A DNA stretch of 45,100 nucleotides from Lachnospiraceae bacterium (GTDB taxonomy: Bacteria > Bacillota > Clostridia > Lachnospirales > Lachnospiraceae): positions 1-45,100 of the forward strand of contig JAFPAQ010000129.1 in assembly GCA_017424235.1 (NCBI GenBank). Reading direction: 5' to 3'. Below are positions 18,356-25,970 of this stretch, one piece after another. Position numbers and translations under genes: made by a program. Within the stretch, counting starts at the first letter, position 1, and each line of letters opens with the position of its first letter. The notes under the pieces were generated by a model. The model searched no databases and was not told the DNA's origin. It saw nothing but the letters and a program-made list of their open reading frames with translations.

Positions 18356-18384
18356 AAAATAACGGTTTGTCTAGCCGTTATTTT
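18356..18384 (-). terminator. Intrinsic terminator after cheY
   Basis: Ten-base perfect stem AAAATAACGG / CCGTTATTTT with a 9-base loop; on the minus strand it runs into TTATTG. It lies about 95 bases after the cheY stop and before the lacI promoter, isolating the two units. Confidence 0.8.
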
Positions 18385-18479
18385 CATTTTTTTCAAAAAA
18401 ATATTTGATATACCTTCGAGTCTACTATTTTCAAGCCTTTACGGCATAAACATATTCTATAATGAATATATATTCTGAC

Positions 18480-18842
18480 CTATCTGCTCATAATTTTTTC
18501 AACTGACGCTATAAGCCTGTCCTCTTCAAAAGGTTTAACTATAAAGTCTTTTGCCCCATATTGTATAGCATGTGCAACCATTGCCTGCTGTCCCATAGCA
18601 GAGCATATGATAACTCTCGCTGCCGGATTGAGCTGTTTAATATTCTTTAAGGCATCAACCCCATTCATCTCAGGCATTGTTATATCAAGCATAACAACAT
18701 CAGGATTTAATTCACTATACTTTTTTATTGCCTCCAAACCATTTCCAGCTTCTCCAACGACAGTATGTCCATGTGCTTCAAGCATTTTCTTAATTGTCAT
18801 TCGCATAAATGCAGCATCATCTACAACCAACACATTTGCCAT
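18480..18842 (-). CDS. cheY: CheY-type response regulator
   Basis: A single receiver domain of 120 residues with no output domain. The acidic pocket is Asp8-Asp9, the phosphoacceptor Asp53 (VVMLDITMPEMNG), the switch Ser81 (VIICSAMG) and Lys103 (FIVKPFE). The LDITMPEMNG and CSAMGQQ motifs are characteristic of the Gram-positive/Thermotoga CheY that binds the flagellar motor protein FliM/FliY. It is monocistronic with its own promoter and terminator, outside the main flagellar operon. A stand-alone regulator for another pathway cannot be ruled out. Confidence 0.9.
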   Translation of the reverse strand: MANVLVVDDAAFMRMTIKKMLEAHGHTVVGEAGNGLEAIKKYSELNPDVVMLDITMPEMNGVDALKNIKQLNPAARVIICSAMGQQAMVAHAIQYGAKDFIVKPFEEDRLIASVEKIMSR

Positions 18843-18925
18843 ATTGCTTATCCACCTTTCAAATAATTTTCATTTATTAATATATAATAATATAATTTTC
18901 GATGTTTTAAACAAATATTTAGTTT

Positions 18926-18934
18926 ATTATATCA
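18926..18934 (-). promoter_or_regulatory. Extended -10 promoter of cheY
   Basis: TGATATAAT on the minus strand is an exact extended -10 element. No good -35 is seen at 17 bases. The leader would be about 80 bases and AT-rich. Confidence 0.5.
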
Positions 18935-18958
18935 CTTTTTCAAAATAAATGGAATATC

Positions 18959-19732
18959 TTATTTGAATTTTTTGTTTTTTATTCTTGCAACCACCGCAAG
19001 TCTTCCATTTTTGGTATGATACGAACACGTAGACAAGGTTATAAATTCATCTCCTTGCTTAAAATCAGGCATCGTACTATATTTATTTAACTGTTTTATT
19101 CCTTCATTAAAGGCTTCTAACTGCTCTGCAGAATTCAAATCAATATATTCATAGTATTTAAAGCCTTCTGAATCCTGCCTGTACAACTTTGAAGTAAAGC
19201 ATGCTATAATTTCGTACACTCTTTCTTCATCCCTGGTATATAAATAAATCTGTGAATGTTTATTTTTATATTCTTCATCAAGAAACTCCGGCAGACTTCC
19301 AAACATTGCTCCCGATTTCATATGATGTCCATGTATTATCAGATTATCTTCATTATCATTAATATTACATCGTCTGTCCAAAAACAATGTACCGTTTTTG
19401 TCTTCTTCTCCAAAAAAATTTCTGTGCAGATAAAACTGTTCATCAGATGGGGTGTGCATCACAGGATAATCTATATTAGTTTCAGGTATGGATATCCATG
19501 CAATCATATCTTTATTTGCATCAAACAATTCCTTATAAGGAGATGTATATTCTTCATTATCCTGTGCTTTTATATTTGTCTGTCCATCAAAAAGCTTCTC
19601 AACACGCAGCCTTACATTTTCAGCTGACTGCTTAAGTTCTCTGTTTTCATAATATGTATATAATGTCATAAGGAAAAATATCCCTGCAACAGCAAAAAGG
19701 ACTATGTCCCACTTTATTTTCTTAATAAACAT
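18959..19732 (-). CDS. srtB: Class B sortase
   Basis: Membrane transpeptidase of 257 residues. An N-terminal anchor helix covers about 10-27 (FAVAGIFFLMTLYTYYEN follows the charged MFIKKIKW). The class B pattern is YPVMHTPSDEQFYLHRNF, DKNGTLFLDRRC, then LIIHGHHMKSGAMFGSL with catalytic His136, and TLSTCSYHTKNGRLAVVAR with nucleophile Cys236 and Arg244. It lies 83 bases downstream of the gene for a large MPDTG surface protein, its probable substrate. The intact catalytic triad argues for activity. Cell-wall attachment or pilin-like polymerisation cannot be told apart by sequence. Confidence 0.94.
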   Translation of the reverse strand: MFIKKIKWDIVLFAVAGIFFLMTLYTYYENRELKQSAENVRLRVEKLFDGQTNIKAQDNEEYTSPYKELFDANKDMIAWISIPETNIDYPVMHTPSDEQFYLHRNFFGEEDKNGTLFLDRRCNINDNEDNLIIHGHHMKSGAMFGSLPEFLDEEYKNKHSQIYLYTRDEERVYEIIACFTSKLYRQDSEGFKYYEYIDLNSAEQLEAFNEGIKQLNKYSTMPDFKQGDEFITLSTCSYHTKNGRLAVVARIKNKKFK

Positions 19733-19747
19733 CTTACTCCTTTTATA

Positions 19748-19787
19748 TTACAGAAAATGCATGTCTGACGACATGCATTTTCTGTAA
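19748..19787. terminator. 18-base-pair perfect hairpin between surface protein and sortase genes
   Basis: TTACAGAAAATGCATGTC (19748-19765) and its exact complement (19770-19787) flank a TGAC loop. On the coding strand it is followed by TATAAAAGGAG, without a U-tract and directly against the sortase ribosome binding site. It may attenuate sortase expression relative to the surface protein or protect the upstream mRNA end. Confidence 0.65.
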
Positions 19788-19815
19788 CCAATACTCAATT
19801 TTCTTGTATTAAAGT

Positions 19816-22269
19816 TTATCCTTTTCTGCGACGTTTATATCTGTACATGCAGCCACCTGCAAATGCAGCTCCCATAGCTATTGCAAATGGTATTGGACTT
19901 GTGCTTTTATCTCCTGTATCCGGCATATCTGCAAGAGGAACATCCTCATCTTCAATATCTACAAGATCCTCCGCAAGAGGAACATCCTCATCTTCAATAT
20001 CCACAAGAGGAACTTCTGCGTCTAATCGTGGAGCAATCAATGGCGTTTGAATCAAAGCCGGCACAACTGCAAACTGAACCGGACCACTCGGTGCTGGTTC
20101 ATCAGGCTCCGGTTCTGGTCTGTCTGGTTCCGGTTCTGGCTGTGGATTCGGTCTGTCTGGCTCGCTGCTTGACTCCGGTTCGCTGCTTGACTCTGGTTCA
20201 CTGCTTGATTCAGGCTCACTGCTTGATTCAGGCTCACTGCTTGATTCCGGTTCACTGCTTGATTCCGGTTCACTGCTTGATTCAGGCTCACTGCTTGACT
20301 CCGGTTCTGTACTTGATTCAGTCTCTGTTTCTGTTTCAGACTCTGTACTTGATTCAGTCTCTGTTTCTGTTTCAGACTCTTTAATCTTTTCCCACTGACC
20401 ATACAAAGTAGTATGCTCCCTTATTAAAATATCCGGATTTTTTGCATCATACATTTTGCCTGTTCCATCAGGATTTGTATTCCAGCCTTTAAATATGTAT
20501 TTATCTGTGTCATCAACTGAATGAACTGTCATTTTTACATATTGGCTGCCCGGTGCAAATACTTTACTGACAGGTTCGTAATCTTTAGTATATCCTTCCT
20601 CCGGATAATTTGCCTCAAATGAAAGTGTTGCACGCCACTGTGCATATACAACTCTGTCAGAATCTTTTAATTTGAACTCATCCCCTGCCTGTATAAGCTT
20701 CGAAGAATCTGTATATTCAGGAATTTCTGTCCATCCAAGAAAATCACAATTGTATTTGCCTTCTCTTACATTTTTATACCCCTTTACCACAACCTTATTA
20801 TAAGGTGATGTGGTACTCTTTCCAGGCCAGTCGGTTGGAACAGCTGATTCAGCAGGCCAATTAGGAAGATATGTCAGGCCAACCAGCTTCTGATTTGCCT
20901 TTGATTCCAAAATACCATCTACATGATATGGTTCTTTGTCATCTATTTCATGCTTGATAACATACCATCTGATATACTGCGTATTCGGGTCATATTTAAC
21001 ATTCTTCTCTGCCAATGCAGCTGTTATTTCCTCATCAGTAGGAAGCTTTGAGATATCTATCCATTTATCATCTATAATATAATTACCGGCATTGTAATGA
21101 TAGTCGGTTCTCTTTAATCCACCCTTTTTATAAATACCTCTTGTAAACATTGACTTGCTCTGCTGCTGTGGTTCAATAGCTTCCCCACCAACATATTTGA
21201 TGTAATACCATACATCAAAATACTCTGTTTCTTCAGATACTGCTCTTGCCCAGGTAGCATATAAATCTATATAATATTTTCCGTTTTCTACAACCGTCTT
21301 ATCCAAGGTAGGTACAAATTTGTACGGTGTATCAAATCTGTAAATTGGATTATTCGAATAGTTTGCTGAATCATAAGGATTTTTTGTCTTACACCAGCCT
21401 ACCATCTCCATTCCATCTTTACTCAAAATATATGTATCCTCGGAAGGCTCTGGCAGTTTTACATCCCCGGATTTGTTTGCAACTGCCATCTCTGTCAGAC
21501 TACCTGATTCAAGCTTACCGCCATTAGCATGAAATCTGATAGTAATCTTCTCTGTACATACGGCATATACAATAATGTCCCTGTCAGCCTGATGATAAGC
21601 TTCCAAATCCCATGCAACAAATACCCAGTTATCACCGATTACTGCATTTATCTCTTCTTCGCTTGGAGTCTCCACATCAACCGGTATTACATTTCCCTGG
21701 TCATCATATTTTTTTTCAACCTTTACCTCTTTTATTATCCTGCCATCATACATATAAGTTACTGTAAAGTATGAGTCATTATTATTATCTGTGATAAGAG
21801 TCTCTGTGGTATCCTCTTCTGTTGTTGTTTCTTCTGTAGTATTTTCTTCTGTTATCTCATCAGTTGTTGCAATATCTTCACTTTCTTCTACAACAGTACT
21901 TGTCTCCGTTGTAGTGCTTTCTGCAACTGAAGACTCACAAGTACCGGTCTCACTGCCTGTTGATGTCACTTCCTGATTATCAGTGCTTTGTTCTTCAGTC
22001 TGGCTTTGAGTCTCAAAACCGCCCTCCTGCTCTTCTGCTTCTTCAACTGTTCCCCCTGATGCCGTGTTTTCTTCCGGATATTCTGTCTCAGCCTCAATGT
22101 TCTGCTCAGAACCTGAAGTATCATTTTCAATTGGAAATTCAACAACTTCATTTTCTGCCGCTTTAGTGCTAAATGAATAGTCGGAAATACCAGAAAAAAC
22201 CATTGATGCCGAAATCACTACTGCTGTTACTCTTCCCCAAAATCTGAGTTTGTCTCGCCTACCGCTCAT
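19816..22269 (-). CDS. Large repeat-rich surface protein with MPDTG sorting signal
   Basis: An 817-residue cell-wall-anchored protein. Residues about 1-38 are a signal peptide (TAVVISASMVFSGISDYSFS). A Glu/Thr/Ser-rich disordered stretch reaches about 165. The folded middle (about 165-640) has InlB/Flg_new-type beta-repeats, most clearly YIFKGWNTNPDGTGKMYD and ITIRFHANGGKLESG, each ending in YAxW or YGQW. A stalk follows: two copies of a 12-residue Glu/Thr/Ser unit and eight copies of ESSSEP, then a Pro/Asp/Glu region and two copies of LVDIEDEDVPLA. The sorting signal is MPDTG at 782-786, a helix to about 809 and tail RYKRRRKG. It is probably an adhesin. GGAG precedes the ATG. The downstream class B sortase is its likely anchor enzyme. 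Confidence 0.92.
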   Translation of the reverse strand: MSGRRDKLRFWGRVTAVVISASMVFSGISDYSFSTKAAENEVVEFPIENDTSGSEQNIEAETEYPEENTASGGTVEEAEEQEGGFETQSQTEEQSTDNQEVTSTGSETGTCESSVAESTTTETSTVVEESEDIATTDEITEENTTEETTTEEDTTETLITDNNNDSYFTVTYMYDGRIIKEVKVEKKYDDQGNVIPVDVETPSEEEINAVIGDNWVFVAWDLEAYHQADRDIIVYAVCTEKITIRFHANGGKLESGSLTEMAVANKSGDVKLPEPSEDTYILSKDGMEMVGWCKTKNPYDSANYSNNPIYRFDTPYKFVPTLDKTVVENGKYYIDLYATWARAVSEETEYFDVWYYIKYVGGEAIEPQQQSKSMFTRGIYKKGGLKRTDYHYNAGNYIIDDKWIDISKLPTDEEITAALAEKNVKYDPNTQYIRWYVIKHEIDDKEPYHVDGILESKANQKLVGLTYLPNWPAESAVPTDWPGKSTTSPYNKVVVKGYKNVREGKYNCDFLGWTEIPEYTDSSKLIQAGDEFKLKDSDRVVYAQWRATLSFEANYPEEGYTKDYEPVSKVFAPGSQYVKMTVHSVDDTDKYIFKGWNTNPDGTGKMYDAKNPDILIREHTTLYGQWEKIKESETETETESSTESETETETESSTEPESSSEPESSSEPESSSEPESSSEPESSSEPESSSEPESSSEPESSSEPDRPNPQPEPEPDRPEPEPDEPAPSGPVQFAVVPALIQTPLIAPRLDAEVPLVDIEDEDVPLAEDLVDIEDEDVPLADMPDTGDKSTSPIPFAIAMGAAFAGGCMYRYKRRRKG
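19931..20008. repeat. Two-copy 42-base tandem repeat (LVDIEDEDVPLA)
   Basis: 36 bases at 19931-19966 recur at 19973-20008 with one mismatch, period 42. They encode the duplicated LVDIEDEDVPLA just before the sorting signal. Confidence 0.85.
20161..20304. repeat. Eight-copy 18-base tandem repeat (ESSSEP stalk)
   Basis: Eight in-frame 18-base units differ only at synonymous positions (TCA/TCG, GGC/GGT variants) and encode ESSSEP. Near-identity at DNA level points to slippage or recombination as a source of length variation. Confidence 0.92.
20307..20378. repeat. Two-copy 36-base tandem repeat (Glu/Thr/Ser stalk)
   Basis: Two exact 36-base units, 20307-20342 and 20343-20378, next to the 18-base array; each encodes a 12-residue unit rich in Glu, Thr and Ser. 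Confidence 0.88.
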
Positions 22270-22352
22270 TTTTACTCTCCTTCACAATAAATTAATAAGA
22301 TTCTCAAACTCTTTTGTATATTAATCCCTTACTACTTAATTACATGTGAACT

Positions 22353-22361
22353 ATTATAGCA
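22353..22361 (-). promoter_or_regulatory. Extended -10 promoter of the surface-protein gene
   Basis: TGCTATAAT on the minus strand, with a predicted start near 22346 and about 77 bases of leader. No good -35 hexamer is seen; the upstream DNA holds the 22369-22440 inverted repeat. Confidence 0.6.
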
Positions 22362-22368
22362 TAGCAAA

Positions 22369-22440
22369 ACGGTTAACATAAGAATATTGGTTAAAAAAAA
22401 TTAACTTTGTTAATAATCAATAACTCTTTATGCTAACCGT
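22369..22440. repeat. Inverted repeat upstream of the surface-protein promoter
   Basis: ACGGTTAACATAA (22369-22381) and TTATGCTAACCGT (22428-22440) are complementary at 12 of 13 positions, with a 46-base AT-rich loop. It lies directly upstream of the extended -10 element, where paired regulator sites would be expected. Confidence 0.55.
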
Positions 22441-22548
22441 CAACATATTTTTGTACACATTAGTGTTCATTTTAATTTTATTGTAACAATTTAGAAACAT
22501 GTACGAAATATCTATTCAATTTCAGTTTTTGTTCAAGAATTTCCAGCC

Positions 22549-24666
22549 TTAATATTTTTCTACCACTGCAATCACAACCGATCTTGGACACATAGAAATC
22601 TTATCATTTCCAACCCAGCTTGTAAGTGCATGATAATCTGTATCTTTGGTATGAGTAAATTCCGTATTCATAATAACACGCCATTTTCGTCCTAATGGAA
22701 GATTGGGCAATTGAATATTTTGTCGCTCCCAGAAAGAATTGATTCCAATATAAATAATATCATCTTCAATATTTCCGGCAGTTCTTCCTGCGAACATAAT
22801 GCCTAATGTTCTAGTGTCAGGACCACAATTACTGTTCCAGGCTTCTTTATTATGAATAGAAACCTCCGGGAAACCACATCCGCTTGGACCTGAACGCCCT
22901 CTTAGTATTGGATGTTTTCTACGCAGATGAATCATAAATTTGCAAAATTCAAACATCTCGTTATATTTATCTTTTCTGGTCCAGTCAAGCCATGAAATCT
23001 CATTATCCTGACAATATGCATTATTATTACCAAACTGTGTATTGCAGAATTCATCTCCCGCATAGAACATTGCAGAGCCTCGGCTGCACATGAGAATAGC
23101 GAATGCATTTTTTCTCATGCGGTTTCTAAGCTCCAATACTTCCGGATCATCTGTCTCTCCCTCTACACCACAGTTCCAGCTATTATTACAGTTATCTCCA
23201 TCAGTATTATACCAGCCATTTTTTTCATTATGCTTATTGTTGTAAGCATACATATCATATAGAGTGAAACCATCATGGCAGTTAAGGAAATTAACTGTAG
23301 CATTTTCTGCTCTGTTCTCTGTTCCATAAAGGTCAAGAGAGCCTGTGATACGGTTTATTGCAGCCTGTGCCATTCCATAATCGCCCTTTAAAAAACATCG
23401 CATATCATCTCTATATCTTCCATTCCATTCAGCCCATCTGTTCCATGAAGGGAAGCTTCCTACCTGATAGAGTCCACCGGCATCCCACGCCTCTGCAATA
23501 AGCTTAACTCTGCCAAGAATAGGGTCAAAAGCAAGACTTTGCAACAATGGCGGCTTACTCATTGGAGAACCATCCTCATTGCGTCCCATAATAGCTGCAA
23601 GGTCAAATCTGAAGCCGTCAACTCTGTAAGAAACTACCCAGTAACGCAGACATTCAAGAATAAACTGCTGCACTATAGGATGATTACAGTTCATAACATT
23701 GCCACAGCCACTGAAGTTATAATACTTTCCATCCGGAGTAAGCATATAATATATATTGTTATCCATTCCTTTAAACGAAAAACTGGGACCCATTTCATTA
23801 CCTTCGGCTGTATGATTAAATACAACATCAAGGATTACTTCTATTCCGTTACTGTTGAGTTCATGTACCAGCTCGCGAAATTCATTTCCAACACTTAAAT
23901 CCTCTTCTTCTGAAGCATAACTTGTATTAGGTGCAAAAAAGCATACAGGGCTGTATCCCCAATAATTTATAAGCTTTTTGCCTTCATATTCCCTTACTGC
24001 CTCAAGCTCATCAAATTCAAAAATAGGCATGAGTTCGACCGCGTTCACTCCCAGCTCAAGAAGATATGGAATTTTCTCCCGGATACCCTCAAAGGTTCCT
24101 CTGTGTTTCTTCTCAACTCCTGAAGAAGGATGCATTGTAAAGCCTCTTACATGCATCTCATAAATGATCATGTCTTTGGGCTCAAGATTTGGCTGTTTAA
24201 AATTTCCCCACTCAAAATTGCTTTCAACTACTCGTGCTTTATAAAGAGTATTTTTCATACTGGTTCTCTCACACCATCTATGCTGGTCAGCCACAACCCT
24301 GGCATAAGGATCAAGGATGTAATTATTCTTATCAAATCTTAATCCCTTTTTCTCGTCATACTCACCATCAAACTGATAAGCATATTCAAATTCTCTTGGA
24401 TTTATATCAAATACTACCATAGAATAGGTATTTCCAATTCTGTAGCTATCCGGAAAAGGTATTACTGCATACGGTTCATCTTCATTGATATGGAACAGGC
24501 ATAAATTGCAGGCGGTTGCTCCATTGGAATGAATAGTAAAGCTTACTCCGCCATCCACAATAGTTGCTCCATTTCTCAGATACTTACCCGGTCTGATTCT
24601 GAATCCATTCACTACATCTGTTGGTGCATATCGCAATTCCGTTTTTTCAGTATTATAATGCAACAT
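22549..24666 (-). CDS. glgX: Isoamylase/GlgX-type glycogen debranching enzyme
   Basis: GH13 enzyme (subfamily 11-like) of about 705 residues that hydrolyses alpha-1,6 branches. An N-terminal CBM48-like beta domain (GFRIRPGKYLRNGATIVDGG to about 120) precedes the barrel. Catalytic regions: VILDVVFNHTAEG (I), FRFDLAAIMG with the nucleophile Asp (II), LIAEAWDAGGLY with the acid/base Glu (III) and NFLNCHDGFTLYD (IV). I start at the ATG at 24666 because AAAGGGGGAG precedes it; the upstream TTG would read through that ribosome binding site. It is monocistronic, away from glgP. Annotation as GlgX versus isoamylase is not separable by eye. Confidence 0.93.
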   Translation of the reverse strand: MLHYNTEKTELRYAPTDVVNGFRIRPGKYLRNGATIVDGGVSFTIHSNGATACNLCLFHINEDEPYAVIPFPDSYRIGNTYSMVVFDINPREFEYAYQFDGEYDEKKGLRFDKNNYILDPYARVVADQHRWCERTSMKNTLYKARVVESNFEWGNFKQPNLEPKDMIIYEMHVRGFTMHPSSGVEKKHRGTFEGIREKIPYLLELGVNAVELMPIFEFDELEAVREYEGKKLINYWGYSPVCFFAPNTSYASEEEDLSVGNEFRELVHELNSNGIEVILDVVFNHTAEGNEMGPSFSFKGMDNNIYYMLTPDGKYYNFSGCGNVMNCNHPIVQQFILECLRYWVVSYRVDGFRFDLAAIMGRNEDGSPMSKPPLLQSLAFDPILGRVKLIAEAWDAGGLYQVGSFPSWNRWAEWNGRYRDDMRCFLKGDYGMAQAAINRITGSLDLYGTENRAENATVNFLNCHDGFTLYDMYAYNNKHNEKNGWYNTDGDNCNNSWNCGVEGETDDPEVLELRNRMRKNAFAILMCSRGSAMFYAGDEFCNTQFGNNNAYCQDNEISWLDWTRKDKYNEMFEFCKFMIHLRRKHPILRGRSGPSGCGFPEVSIHNKEAWNSNCGPDTRTLGIMFAGRTAGNIEDDIIYIGINSFWERQNIQLPNLPLGRKWRVIMNTEFTHTKDTDYHALTSWVGNDKISMCPRSVVIAVVEKY

Positions 24667-24719
24667 ACTATCTCCCCCTTTTACATAAACCAACAATTTA
24701 GCGGTTACTAATTACTAAC

Positions 24720-24748
24720 ATTTTACATTTTTTTACAAATAATTGCAA
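24720..24748 (-). promoter_or_regulatory. Probable sigma-A promoter of the debranching enzyme gene
   Basis: On the minus strand TTGCAA (24743-24748) and TAAAAT (24720-24725) are 17 bases apart, 54 bases before the chosen ATG. Confidence 0.5.
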
Positions 24749-24804
24749 TATAACGCTCAATTTCGTGTTATCATCAGTCAATATAATGTTATTGTTAATA
24801 TAAA

Positions 24805-25950
24805 TCACTTAAGCATACTTGAACTGTTGATAACCGGTGTGCTGTACAAAAACAGAACATCCGCATCCTTAAAATCCACATAATCACCCAAAAGCTTTGA
24901 TGAAATATACCTTATATCTACAAGTATTATTTCATTGTATTCATGCACAAGCAAAGGAGCAATACTGCTTCCAAAGGAATCCCTGAATATTATAAGTCTC
25001 TTACCGGTATCACTTACCGGATTTGTTATTTTTTGTATGGTAGCTGACCCTCCAAGAAATACATCATACTTATCAAGGCTTATGTTTTTTAAATCAGCAC
25101 CTTCTGAAAACTCAACACCCTCATCCAGTTTATCTATTCTATATATTTCTCTTTTCTCTCCTGTATCAAGAGTCCACACCTGTGCTGAAGCAATTACACT
25201 GTCTGTATAATAATTTATCACATCCGGTTTAAGACTTAACGCTGATTGTCCACAATATACACCAAAGAAGTCTTCAATCGCATTTTTTTCTACATTGTGG
25301 TCACTGTCTGTCAGTATTTTATGCACCTTTGAGCTGTCCAGCCCGTCAAGCAGCAGCGCCGCAGTATCAAAAATACCCTCCTGTTTCCAGTGAGTGTCAG
25401 TCCTGTAATAATCTTCTATAGTCAAAGTGGGAAAAATATCAATATAATAAATATCATCAGCTATATGTTCATTTAACATTTTTAGCATTTTTTCATAATC
25501 TATTGACGGATATCCCCGTTTATATGCAAGAAAATAATTTTTGTCAGGCACAACTGAATAATAAACATTATGGTCATCAAAATATTCTTCTTTAAGAGAA
25601 TTTATCTTATCAGCAAACTTAAGCACACTGTTTTCATTTAAAGGATATTCCAGCTTTGAAGCATATCCGTCAGTCACATAAATATTATTGTTTTCAATCT
25701 GGTTAATAATATTATATGACCATATTGCTTTTATGCGCCTGAAGGTATCACGAAACGGAAAATGATCTGTAATATATTTTTCAAAATTATCTGTATATGA
25801 CTTATCAACAACAGCCGAAAAAGTCAGTTTTGGTTTTTTAGCAAGTTTTCGGCGTTCTGACTCTGATATAACTCTGGTAGGCAATATGGCGAACACTACT
25901 AACATCGTAATTGTGTATGCAAGAAAACTATACGCTACTATTCTTTTCAT
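24805..25950 (-). CDS. DHHW-family protein (AlgX/AlgJ-like SGNH acyl transfer partner)
   Basis: A 381-residue extracytoplasmic protein tethered by an N-terminal helix (about 6-24). The family head motif is SERRKLAKKPKL and the DHFPFRD segment follows (residues 62-68). The signature Asp-x-His-Trp is TDTHW (Asp185, His187), and the SGNH-type nucleophile is in FRDSFGSS near residue 320. By analogy with AlgX/AlgJ and PatB it receives acyl groups from the MBOAT and transfers them to, or removes them from, a glycan outside the membrane. It starts 20 bases after the MBOAT gene. The acceptor glycan is unknown. Confidence 0.88.
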   Translation of the reverse strand: MKRIVAYSFLAYTITMLVVFAILPTRVISESERRKLAKKPKLTFSAVVDKSYTDNFEKYITDHFPFRDTFRRIKAIWSYNIINQIENNNIYVTDGYASKLEYPLNENSVLKFADKINSLKEEYFDDHNVYYSVVPDKNYFLAYKRGYPSIDYEKMLKMLNEHIADDIYYIDIFPTLTIEDYYRTDTHWKQEGIFDTAALLLDGLDSSKVHKILTDSDHNVEKNAIEDFFGVYCGQSALSLKPDVINYYTDSVIASAQVWTLDTGEKREIYRIDKLDEGVEFSEGADLKNISLDKYDVFLGGSATIQKITNPVSDTGKRLIIFRDSFGSSIAPLLVHEYNEIILVDIRYISSKLLGDYVDFKDADVLFLYSTPVINSSSMLK

Positions 25951-25970
25951 CAGCTAACATTCCTCTTTCA

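Noticed and set aside
20161..20304. Regular short repeats resembling a CRISPR array
   Set aside because: The 18-base units are contiguous without spacers and are in frame as ESSSEP inside a surface protein gene.
20052..20402. 116-residue frame with Gln/Asn/Arg repeats overlapping the stalk region
   Set aside because: It is an alternative-frame reading of the tandem repeats and has no ribosome binding site.
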